Virus record (IMG/VR): IMGVR_UViG_3300028556_000015
Coordinates: 1 to 46,907 of that record
Length of the DNA: 46,907 bases
Strand: one strand, 5' to 3'
From: a virus
This document shows, piece after piece, positions 17,280-23,969 of the stretch; within the stretch, counting starts at the first letter, position 1; each line of letters begins with the position of its first letter. The position numbers and the translations under genes are program-made. The notes under the pieces were generated by a model, which was given only the letters and a program-made list of their open reading frames with translations, made no database searches and was not told where the DNA came from.

Positions 17280-17525
17280 ATGAAGGCTTGTAGACTAAAA
17301 GTAGGCGATAAAGTAATTATAAGAGAAGCTTATAGAGGCTATGCTGGTTTATCTAGTACTTTCAAAAATAATGAAATTCTTACAATAAGAAACATTAAAA
17401 AGGATAGTAGAGCAAATGGCGGATATGTAGTAACTGCCGGCAATAAGAAATGCGACGTATCTGGGTATTCAATACAATATTTTTTACTTTACTCGAAAAT
17501 AGTTGCAGAATTTAATAAAGTCTGA
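17280..17525 (+). CDS. Small SH3-like hypothetical protein
   Basis: 81 aa with the opening CRLKVGDKVIIREA, beta-rich with Lys/Asn/Gly turns, ending LLYSKIVAEFNKV. It resembles the small SH3-like proteins at 1063, 21547, 30265 and 30513. An ATG at 17262 is also in frame but lies on top of the -10 element, so I prefer 17280. No ribosome-binding site is present. Function unknown. Confidence 0.55.
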   Translation: MKACRLKVGDKVIIREAYRGYAGLSSTFKNNEILTIRNIKKDSRANGGYVVTAGNKKCDVSGYSIQYFLLYSKIVAEFNKV

Positions 17526-17555
17526 TTTAATTAAATCTAACCAAAGGAAGAGACC

Positions 17556-17738
17556 ATGAATAGGAGTTTTAAAGAGTTCATAAATGAACAATATCCTACT
17601 TTATGTAATAGAGATAAAGATTTAATGGCAGATTGTATTCATAAATGGTTTTATGGTGGTCCAGATCATAAACCATTGACTTTTATCGAAAAATTAACCG
17701 TAGTCTATCAAATTTTAACTAACAGGAGAAAACAATGA
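17556..17738 (+). CDS. Small hypothetical protein ahead of the MoxR gene
   Basis: 60 aa, helical, with aromatic and charged residues (FKEFINEQYP, HKWFYGGPDHKP). No family recognised. A good purine-rich ribosome-binding site (AAAGGAAGAG) precedes the ATG, and the stop overlaps the MoxR start by four bases, suggesting it is made together with the AAA+ pair. Confidence 0.5.
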   Translation: MNRSFKEFINEQYPTLCNRDKDLMADCIHKWFYGGPDHKPLTFIEKLTVVYQILTNRRKQ

Positions 17739-18841
17739 ACATTAAGAACTTTAAGGAAGCACTACCCTACCTAGCACAATCAGAAGTAACTCCATTTATC
17801 TGGGGCCATGCAGGTATTGGTAAATCAACTATCGTAAAACAATGGGCAGATAGCTTAGGCTATAAGTTCTTTCCCTTTTATCTTGGTACACAATCTGACT
17901 TAGGAGATATTCTTGGACTTGCTGATTTTGTTAGAGACAGTGACGGTAATCCTGTTGCTACTACTTTTGCTATACCTAAATGGCTTAAAGAAACCATTGA
18001 CTATTGTGAACAAAATCCAGATTCTGGTGCTGTTATTTTCCTTGATGAGTTCAATAGGGCTCGTCGTGATATCCTTAATGGAATGTTTTCGCTTGCACTA
18101 GATAAGACCTTTCATACACTTAAACTACCAAAGAATTGTCATCTCGTAGCAGCTGGTAATCCTCCTACTGAAGAGTATGTAACTACAGATGTAGATGAGA
18201 CTGCATTAATGGCTAGATTCGTCCATATCAAGTTAGAGCCGACTATCGAAGAATGGTTAGAGTTTGCTAAAGAGACTAAAATCGATACTAATCTAGTAGA
18301 GTTTATCCGCCAACAACCAGAGCTATTAGAAGAAAAACGAAGTGAGTTTAAGCTTCCTATTAAGGTAGATAGACGCGCATACTCTCGTTTGAATAAGCTA
18401 ATCGCCTTGAATACTCCTGCACACCTTATGCAAGACCTTATGATTGGTATCATTGGACTAGAGCGTACAGTTGCTTATGGTGAATTCCTTAAGTCTCAAG
18501 ATAAGCCAATGACAGGAGAAGAAGTCCTAAAAGGTAACTTTAAGTTAGTAGAGAAATGGAGTAATCCAGAGAATATAAACGGTAGCCTCCTATCAATTAC
18601 ATGTGAGAATGTCTTGGCTCATTTAAAGGGATTAGATGAAGCTAAAACTATGCTAGCAGATAAAGAGAAGAAGAATCTAGTAAAATTCTTTTTAATCGTC
18701 CCTAAAGACGTTAGCTATAAGGCTATCAAAGAACTTGCTATTAATGAATCTGCTGTATTTAAAGACCTTTGTAATACTAAAGACTATGAGAAGCAGTTAC
18801 TAGAAATAATCAGGATTGCTAAAGGAACTAAGGCGGCTTAA
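17735..18841 (+). CDS. MoxR-like AAA+ ATPase
   Basis: 368 aa. Walker A GHAGIGKS (24-31), Walker B IFLDEFNRA (101-109), sensor-1 Asn in AAGNP (Asn142) and an arginine-finger candidate Arg161 place it in the MoxR/RavA clade. Such ATPases act as chaperones that mature or insert cofactors into partner proteins, usually paired with a VWA protein. Here the partner is the next gene, joined by a TAATG overlap. Its place between capsid and head-tail genes points to a role in virion assembly or in remodelling a host complex; this is inference. Confidence 0.85.
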   Translation: MNIKNFKEALPYLAQSEVTPFIWGHAGIGKSTIVKQWADSLGYKFFPFYLGTQSDLGDILGLADFVRDSDGNPVATTFAIPKWLKETIDYCEQNPDSGAVIFLDEFNRARRDILNGMFSLALDKTFHTLKLPKNCHLVAAGNPPTEEYVTTDVDETALMARFVHIKLEPTIEEWLEFAKETKIDTNLVEFIRQQPELLEEKRSEFKLPIKVDRRAYSRLNKLIALNTPAHLMQDLMIGIIGLERTVAYGEFLKSQDKPMTGEEVLKGNFKLVEKWSNPENINGSLLSITCENVLAHLKGLDEAKTMLADKEKKNLVKFFLIVPKDVSYKAIKELAINESAVFKDLCNTKDYEKQLLEIIRIAKGTKAA

Positions 18842-19998
18842 TGAATAACTCAGTATCTCAGGCATTAGTCCGTTTATTCGAAGAAGAGCGGTTCTATGCT
18901 GAATTGATTTGCCAAATGGATAGGTTTGAAGGCAAGAAGGTTCCTATTGCTGGAGTCTGTATTAAAGATAGGATTGAACTTCACATCAATCCTGATACAT
19001 TTGGTAAATATCCAATCGAAGAGCGTACGGCTATCTTAAAGCATGAATGTGAGCATATCTTAAGGGACCACATTTCTAGAATGAAAGATTATGATAGTTC
19101 TATTTATGCTAAATCTACTAAAGAAGGCACAGAACGTATTGTAGAAGATATTATTAATAGCCAGAAACATAAGAGTTTAAATATTGCTGCTGATCTAGCC
19201 ATTAATGGTATTATTAAGAATGTTCCTGAAGGTGGAATGTTTCCAAAGAACTTTGATTTACCTAATGGCGAGACCTTTGAATGGTATATAGCACAGTTAA
19301 AGGATAATCCAAAGGCTAAAGGAGCTATGGAGTTCGATGACCATGCTATTTGGCAAGAGAGTACTGAAGGAGAAGAGATCCTTAAGGAAAAGGTAAGACA
19401 AGCAGTAGAAAAGGCAGCGCAGAATACAAGGAATGCAGGCAAGATGACTGCCCATGACGAACTATTAGTCTCCAAGTTTGCTAAAGAGACTGTTAACTGG
19501 AAGGCCCAACTACGTAGATTCGTGGCTAGGAGTCTAGAGACTGTATTAGATACTAGCAAGAAGAAGAGAAATCGTAGGTACGGTATAATGTACCCAGGCA
19601 CTATCAAGACTGAAGTCCTCCATATTGGAGTAGCAATTGATACATCTGGAAGTGTATCAGACGAAGCATTAAATCAGTTTATGGCAGAAATCCATCAAAT
19701 CCATAAGACAGGTGCTGTTATTACAGTCGTAGAAGCCGATAGCGAAATTAAGAATCATTATGAATACAATCCTAAGAAGCAATACAAAGTCTCAGGACGG
19801 GGAGGTACGGCCTATCAACCAGCCTTCGACTTCTTTAATAAAGAAAAAGGCATTGATGCTATGATTTACTTTGGCGATATGGATTGTTTCGATACAGAAG
19901 AGATTAAGAAGCCTAAATACCCCGTACTTTGGGCAATCGTAGGTGACCAGAAGCCTCCTGCATCCTTTGGTAGTCAATTAAAAGTAAAAGTAAGCTAA
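18841..19998 (+). CDS. HExxH metallopeptidase-like protein with C-terminal VWA domain
   Basis: 385 aa. The N-terminal domain matches the DUF2201/putative metallopeptidase family: LKHECEHILRDH with zinc ligands His68 and His72 and Glu69, then NIAADLAIN (114-122). The C-terminal domain is VWA-like, with MIDAS motif DTSGS (267-271), GGT near 321-323 and FGDMD (344-348). This two-domain layout is the usual partner of MoxR ATPases. No separate capsid maturation protease is visible in the window, so this protein is a candidate, but no substrate is shown by sequence. Coupled to the ATPase gene by TAATG. Confidence 0.85.
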   Translation: MNNSVSQALVRLFEEERFYAELICQMDRFEGKKVPIAGVCIKDRIELHINPDTFGKYPIEERTAILKHECEHILRDHISRMKDYDSSIYAKSTKEGTERIVEDIINSQKHKSLNIAADLAINGIIKNVPEGGMFPKNFDLPNGETFEWYIAQLKDNPKAKGAMEFDDHAIWQESTEGEEILKEKVRQAVEKAAQNTRNAGKMTAHDELLVSKFAKETVNWKAQLRRFVARSLETVLDTSKKKRNRRYGIMYPGTIKTEVLHIGVAIDTSGSVSDEALNQFMAEIHQIHKTGAVITVVEADSEIKNHYEYNPKKQYKVSGRGGTAYQPAFDFFNKEKGIDAMIYFGDMDCFDTEEIKKPKYPVLWAIVGDQKPPASFGSQLKVKVS

Positions 19999-20014
19999 AG
20001 TTTGTTATAAGACT

Positions 20015-20022
20015 GCCGATAA
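20015..20022 (+). promoter_or_regulatory. GCCGATAA element upstream of small gene
   Basis: GCCGATAA is followed by GTTATGTAGGAGG and the ATG at 20041, with TTGTTA 16 bases before the weak -10-like TTATGT. The same octamer lies in the spacer of the strong - strand promoter at 37854-37881 and before the gene at 20276. Confidence 0.35.
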
Positions 20023-20040
20023 GTTATGTAGGAGGGTCAA

Positions 20041-20232
20041 ATGGACTCATTAAGTAATACAATTAAAGCAGTATCTACGCCTAACTACGAAGTAATTCTG
20101 GTAGAAGTACCAAATGGATACAAAGTCTTATGTAATCATTCTGATATGTCTACAGCTACTACTGTTCTAATAGACTACAATACAGCTTCTTTCATATTCG
20201 ATAACAAGACTCAAGAGTTGGCAGGAAACTAG
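20041..20232 (+). CDS. Small hypothetical protein
   Basis: 63 aa, beta-rich (YEVILVEVPNGYKVLCNH), acidic, unknown. A very strong ribosome-binding site (AGGAGG) precedes the ATG, and the 42-base gap from the VWA gene contains a possible promoter, so it may be expressed separately. Confidence 0.5.
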   Translation: MDSLSNTIKAVSTPNYEVILVEVPNGYKVLCNHSDMSTATTVLIDYNTASFIFDNKTQELAGN

Positions 20233-20251
20233 TTTAGTTTTATTGAGAATA

Positions 20252-20259
20252 GCCGATAA
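20252..20259 (+). promoter_or_regulatory. GCCGATAA element, second + strand copy
   Basis: GCCGATAA followed by A and TATTAT, then GGAGG and the ATG at 20276. Placement relative to the -10-like TATTAT is close to that of the copies at 20015 and 37861. A clear -35 is missing. Confidence 0.35.
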
Positions 20260-20275
20260 ATATTATGGAGGTTAT

Positions 20276-20485
20276 ATGAAAAGCTATATTAAAAAAGTAA
20301 CAGGCTCTTTTACTAAAACTGAATTTTGGCTTGTTAAATGGTCGGATGATAGTACTTATGGATGGGAATATACTTTTGAAGGCCATGTATTTGGAAAAGA
20401 TAATTTTGAATCTTTAGAAGAAGCCATCAAATCAATAGAGTCTAGAGAATATGCATTATCTATAGGCGAGACGGTAATGGTATGA
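20276..20485 (+). CDS. Small hypothetical protein
   Basis: 69 aa: MKSYIKKVTGSF, a Trp/Tyr-rich middle (FWLVKWSDDSTYGWEYTF) and an acidic helical end. The ATG at 20276 has GGAGG five bases upstream; a TTG at 20243 in frame would add 11 residues but lacks a ribosome-binding site and overlaps the GCCGATAA element. Function unknown. Confidence 0.55.
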   Translation: MKSYIKKVTGSFTKTEFWLVKWSDDSTYGWEYTFEGHVFGKDNFESLEEAIKSIESREYALSIGETVMV

Positions 20486-20685
20486 AGAGCTATGTACACA
20501 TATCTTACCTATCAGGAGAGTGGAGTCTAAACATTACTCTCTTTGAAGGTGAGAAGGTCGTTAACCATAAAGTTATCTATAGAGATCGGCTACATGAGCT
20601 ATTAGATGTAGCAGCTACTCTACAATTACAGATTGACAATGAAGATGAATTGCCATTAAAATTATACTTAAGGATGGGCGCATAA
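20482..20685 (+). CDS. Small hypothetical protein
   Basis: 67 aa, mixed alpha/beta (HISYLSGEWSLNITLFEGEK, then a Leu-rich helix), no known family. It overlaps the genes on both sides through ATGA and TAATG junctions. Confidence 0.5.
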   Translation: MKSYVHISYLSGEWSLNITLFEGEKVVNHKVIYRDRLHELLDVAATLQLQIDNEDELPLKLYLRMGA

Positions 20686-21152
20686 TGAACTACCAAGCAG
20701 AAATAGAAAAACTCCTAAATAAAAATAAATTTTCTATATGTTTCCTAGTTCGCTTTGCATTGTCTTGTGCAAGAGATGTAGAAGAATACGATAAAACTAA
20801 CAAGTCTAAAGAATGTAATGATATTACTCAGCTTTGGCTAAACGGAAAAACAACAGTACAAGAAATAAAAGCCGCCTCCGCCGCCTACGCCGCCTCCGCC
20901 ACCGCCTCCGCCTCCGCCTCCTACGCCGCCTACGCCGCCAACGCCGCCGCCTACGCCGCCTACGCCGCCAACGCCGCCAACGCCGCCGCCTACGCCGCCG
21001 CCTACGCCGCCTACGCCTACGCCGCCGCCGCCGCCGCCTACGCCGCCTACGCCTACGCCGAAGATAGAAATAAATATAGTAAAAAGTACTATGATATTTT
21101 AATAGGAATGATTAATGATTTAACCGAAATACAAAAGGAGTTTATGTCATGA
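20685..21152 (+). CDS. Ala/Tyr-repeat protein of unknown function
   Basis: 155 aa. Residues 1-62 are an ordinary charged helical domain containing WLNGKTTVQEIK. Residues 63-125 are only Ala, Tyr, Ser, Asn and Thr (AAYAASATASASAS style). Residues 126-155 return to a normal helical domain (YYDILIGMINDLTEIQKEF). Alanine-rich helices with periodic Tyr/Asn occur in a number of phage proteins with a similar N-terminal WxxGxxT segment, function unknown. The repeat is written entirely with codons ending in C, unlike the AT-ending codons of every neighbour, so it likely grew by DNA slippage. Repeat length may vary between relatives. Confidence 0.7.
   Translation: MNYQAEIEKLLNKNKFSICFLVRFALSCARDVEEYDKTNKSKECNDITQLWLNGKTTVQEIKAASAAYAASATASASASYAAYAANAAAYAAYAANAANAAAYAAAYAAYAYAAAAAAYAAYAYAEDRNKYSKKYYDILIGMINDLTEIQKEFMS
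20871..21059 (+). repeat. GCC/TAC codon microsatellite
   Basis: 63 consecutive codons, all of form NNC: mainly GCC, with TAC, TCC, AAC and ACC. Larger units such as GCCGCCTACGCC recur many times. Local GC is about two thirds in a genome well below 50 percent. Confidence 0.95.
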
Positions 21153-21550
21153 AATACCTAATCATAATGATGTTACTGCTAAGTGCTTGTAAAGGAAACT
21201 CAGGAGCTACTATTGTAGGACCTAAAGGCGATATCGGTCCTATTGGTGATACAGGCCCTGCAGGGATTAATGGAACTAACGGTAGTAACGGGACTAATGG
21301 TCAAGATGGTGCAGTAGGTCCTAAAGGAGCAGATGGTACTATCATTACACCAATCCAGTTCTGCCCTAATGTACATCCAGTCTACCCATCTACATTCCCT
21401 GAGTATGGAGTCTGTATTAATGGAAATATCTTTGCTGTATATTCTGCTAATGATGGGTTTCTAGCATTAATCCCGCCAGGAGTGTATAGTTCTAATGCAA
21501 TTGGTAGTTCTTGTACCTTCACCGTATTAGCTAACTGTCAGATCCAATGA
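21149..21550 (+). CDS. Collagen-like lipoprotein
   Basis: 133 aa. A signal peptide with lipobox (IIMMLLLSAC, Cys14) should give an outer-membrane or inner-membrane lipoprotein. Residues about 24-66 are Gly-X-Y repeats (GPKGDIGPIGDTGPAG, then NGTNGSNGTNGQ, then GPKGADG) able to form a short triple helix. The C-terminal about 65 residues form a compact domain with four cysteines. Lipoproteins of this kind are known in bacteria, so it was probably captured from a host, and could alter the infected cell surface. Strong ribosome-binding site AAAGGAG; four-base overlap with the Ala/Tyr gene. Confidence 0.8.
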   Translation: MKYLIIMMLLLSACKGNSGATIVGPKGDIGPIGDTGPAGINGTNGSNGTNGQDGAVGPKGADGTIITPIQFCPNVHPVYPSTFPEYGVCINGNIFAVYSANDGFLALIPPGVYSSNAIGSSCTFTVLANCQIQ

Positions 21551-21783
21551 AGTTTAAAAAAGGCGATATCATTAGGAATACTTCATTTATACATCCAGAT
21601 TATATGAGCCCTGTACCTCCAGGGCATTTATTCGTAGTATTAGGCGTAGAGAATAATGTATATTACCAATTAAATACGCCTGATCCAAGTTGGTTTATAG
21701 CTTATACTGATCCTTGCTTTAAGCTAGTCGAAAATCCAAGCGAACTACTAATAGAACTATTAATGCCAAATCGAATAGAATAG
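21547..21783 (+). CDS. Small SH3-like protein, paralogue of the 30265/30513 pair
   Basis: 78 aa. Opens MKFKKGDIIRN and closes LVENPSELLIELLMP. The - strand genes at 30513 (RKFKQGDIVII ... LVEDPSALIKEFL) and 30265 (IKVGDYLRI ... LANPTELELELLLP) share both ends, defining a small family within this genome. An SH3-like barrel with a C-terminal helix is likely. Function unknown. Confidence 0.6.
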   Translation: MKFKKGDIIRNTSFIHPDYMSPVPPGHLFVVLGVENNVYYQLNTPDPSWFIAYTDPCFKLVENPSELLIELLMPNRIE

Positions 21784-21924
21784 ATATAGTACCTTAAAAG
21801 GACTTCTAGGCATGGTTAGGTATGAGATCCCCTCAAACCTTCCCCTCCGGCCTACCTAGAAGCCCACGGGTGAGACAAGCTATACGCCTCTGTCAGTAAC
21901 CTAGGTAATGAGGGTATCTATATC
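21783..21924 (+). ncRNA. Structured leader RNA, class unknown
   Basis: The 138-base gap folds on paper into a closed structure. P1 pairs GATATAG (21783-21789) with CTATATC (21918-21924) and TACC (21790-21793) with GGTA (21913-21916), leaving one bulged T. P2 pairs CTTCTAGG (21803-21810) with CCTAGAAG (21855-21862). P3 pairs AGGTATGAG (21818-21826) with CTCAAACCT (21832-21840) with one A-A mismatch. ACCTAG (21854) can also pair with CTAGGT (21901). The 3' arm of P1 covers the ribosome-binding site GAGGG and the putative start of the next gene, so folding may control its translation. No known riboswitch or ribozyme class was recognised. Confidence 0.5.
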
Positions 21925-22605
21925 GCTAATCGTAACTACGCGTCCGCAGGACGCATCTATTCAATGCACGTCAAGCCAGTTCTTCTTGATGTTAACTTCG
22001 TAGTTGACTCAGCAAATGGTAATGGTCTTGGGATTAGAAGCCTAAAAGGCCCAATGATTCAAGCAGTTTACATGCATACATCTGCTACTCCTGCTCCAGG
22101 TAATCCAAATCCAGCACCAGGCACTATTATAGTACAGTTAATGGATAACTTTAACCGTTCATTCTCTGGTTTTAACTCAATCGTAAGCCCAGTATCAGGT
22201 ACTCCAATCGTCCCTACCGGTTCTAACCTAACTATCGGCGCTCCATACATTCTAGCCTCTGTAGGCGCTTTAACAGCAGCAGATGCTATCCTTCTTGGTA
22301 TTCCACAAGGTCTTAAACCAGCAGCAGGTCTGTCTTTCATTGCACAAGCAACAGGCGTAGCTTCTGGTGGATCTAGCGTAGTAGAAGCAGCAGCTTCAGC
22401 AGGTTCTGGAGTAGCATCTATTGAAACACTTGGTGATCCAAATCTGAGTATTGCTCCAAATGCTCTTTTAAATCAAGGCTTTGGTGCTCAGTTTATCCTT
22501 CAATGTAGAGGTTATGGCGGAGCAATTGCTGCTCCTGCAGATGGTTCTGTAATCTCTTTAGCCTTATACCTAAGTGATTCTTCTATTACAGTTCAGGGGG
22601 AGTAA
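21922..22605 (+). CDS. Virion (decoration-like) protein, short paralogue; probable ATC start
   Basis: 227 aa if begun at ATC 21922, or 213 aa from the first ATG at 21964. Residues encoded from 21925 (ANRNYASAGRIYS) match the beginning of the next protein (MANRNYANGGRIYS), which starts with ATG at the equivalent codon, and GAGGG lies seven bases upstream of the ATC. The body aligns with the next protein along both flanks: PVLLDVNFVVDS, GIRSLKGP, IIVQLMDNFNR, SIETLGDP and AAPADGSVISLALYLS. A beta-rich capsid-decoration or head-fibre protein is likely from its place before the head-tail adaptor; the function is inferred. Confidence 0.65.
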   Translation: MANRNYASAGRIYSMHVKPVLLDVNFVVDSANGNGLGIRSLKGPMIQAVYMHTSATPAPGNPNPAPGTIIVQLMDNFNRSFSGFNSIVSPVSGTPIVPTGSNLTIGAPYILASVGALTAADAILLGIPQGLKPAAGLSFIAQATGVASGGSSVVEAAASAGSGVASIETLGDPNLSIAPNALLNQGFGAQFILQCRGYGGAIAAPADGSVISLALYLSDSSITVQGE

Positions 22606-23966
22606 TGGCTAACCGAAATTATGCTAATGGCGGTAGGATTTACTCGCCTTTTGTCTCTCCAGTACTCCTTGATTGTAACTTCGTAGTAGATAGTACTAAC
22701 GGAAATGGCTTTGGAGTCCGAAGTCTTAAAGGGCCTACTATTGCAAATGTATATATGCAATCTTCTGCACCTAACTCTAAAAACCCTTTAGTTCCTAGTG
22801 TTAACCCTCCAGTAAACTCTATTAACCTAGCAACTGCAGCTAACTTTGCTATTTTAGCAGCTTCTGCCATTACAGGTAGTACAGGTGCTGGTAGTGTAGT
22901 TACTGGAGATATGGGTATTTATCCAAATAACCTAACTTCTGTAACCAATTTCCCTCCTAGTGTAGACATTGGTACAATCCATGCAGCAGATTCAGCAGCA
23001 AACCAAGGTCTTATTGATGCTAACTCAGCATTCGTAGCTATTAATGCTCTTGCTAGTGGTGCAACAGCCATCTCTTCTACATTAGATGGCCAGACACTAA
23101 CACCTGGTAACTATAAAGAAGCTTCTGGTACTTTTAACCTAGCACAATCAGGTCCAGGAACTCTTACCTTTAATGGTCCTGGTACTTATAACATCATTGC
23201 TTCTAGTACACTTACTACAGGAGCAGGCGGACTTCCTACAATGGCCTTCTCTGGTGGAGCAAATGCTTCAAATACCTTTATTAACTGGGCAGTAGGCTCT
23301 TCAGCTACTATCAACTCTGGTGTATCTAGTGCAGGAGCAGTATTCTATGGAAACATCATTGCTCAAGCATCAGTTACTGCTACACAAGCAGGTACAATTG
23401 ATGGTAGATTAGTTGGTTTGACTGGTGCAGTTACTCTTAGCGATACTAATGCTGTTAATAAGCCAATTCCAGCTGCTCCTTCTAGCCCTTCTGCAGGTGT
23501 AATCATAGTCCAGTTCCAGGATAACTTTAATAAGCTTTTAAAAGGCTTTAAATCTATTGTATCTCCTGCATCTGGAACATCACTATCTTCTACTATTGCT
23601 AACCAACCAATGATCATTACATCATTAGGATCTGCTACTCCTGCTCAATTCCAGGCAGTAGGACTTCCAAAAGGTATTACTCCAGCAGTAGGAGTATCAT
23701 TCATTGCTTCTTCTTCTAGTCTAATTGGTGGTGGAGCATCAGTAATGCAGGCAGCATCTGCTGGTTCAGGTATTTTATCTATTGAAACAGTCGGAGATCC
23801 TAATGCGTCTATTGCTCCAGATCCTACTAAAAACCAGGGCTTCGGTGCTCAGATTATTCTACAAGCACGTGATTACACTGGGGCTAATGCTGCTCCTGCT
23901 GATGGCTCTGTAATTAGCTTAGGCTTCTTATTTAGTAATAGCGGTGTCACCGTCAAAGGAGAGTAA
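22605..23966 (+). CDS. Virion (decoration-like) paralogue with inserted DUF3494 ice-binding-like domain
   Basis: 453 aa. Residues 1-66 and about 290-453 align with the preceding 227-aa protein. Between them, residues about 72-288 match the DUF3494/ice-binding-protein family: LATAANFAILAASAITGSTG, VVTGDMGIYPNN, HAADSAANQGLIDANSAF, LDGQTLTPGNY, TFNGPGTYNI, NTFINWAVGSSATINSG, FYGNIIAQASVT and GTIDGRLVGLTGAVTLSDT. This family forms a discontinuous beta-solenoid; members bind ice or act as adhesin domains. The insertion site is a proline-rich loop in the shorter paralogue, so the domain is probably displayed on the virion surface. Strong GGGGGAG ribosome-binding site; TAATG coupling. Confidence 0.85.
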   Translation: MANRNYANGGRIYSPFVSPVLLDCNFVVDSTNGNGFGVRSLKGPTIANVYMQSSAPNSKNPLVPSVNPPVNSINLATAANFAILAASAITGSTGAGSVVTGDMGIYPNNLTSVTNFPPSVDIGTIHAADSAANQGLIDANSAFVAINALASGATAISSTLDGQTLTPGNYKEASGTFNLAQSGPGTLTFNGPGTYNIIASSTLTTGAGGLPTMAFSGGANASNTFINWAVGSSATINSGVSSAGAVFYGNIIAQASVTATQAGTIDGRLVGLTGAVTLSDTNAVNKPIPAAPSSPSAGVIIVQFQDNFNKLLKGFKSIVSPASGTSLSSTIANQPMIITSLGSATPAQFQAVGLPKGITPAVGVSFIASSSSLIGGGASVMQAASAGSGILSIETVGDPNASIAPDPTKNQGFGAQIILQARDYTGANAAPADGSVISLGFLFSNSGVTVKGE

Positions 23967-23969
23967 GCC

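Noticed and set aside
17524-17537. Perfect 14-base palindrome GATTTAATTAAATC as an operator or terminator
   Set aside because: No T-run follows and no second copy was found. In AT-rich sequence such a palindrome can arise by chance.
20834-21067. Arg/Leu-rich reading frame across the GCC/TAC tract
   Set aside because: It is only the shifted frame of the microsatellite; the Ala/Tyr frame has a ribosome-binding context and normal domains on both sides.
21803-21918. HDV-like ribozyme suggested by GGCATGGT and GGTAATG
   Set aside because: The two strings resemble parts of the HDV ribozyme, but the catalytic cytosine segment and the nested pseudoknot pairing are absent.
21783-21963. Group I intron between the SH3-like gene and the virion gene
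   Set aside because: At about 140-180 bases it is too short, no conserved core was found, and joining the flanks does not restore a reading frame.
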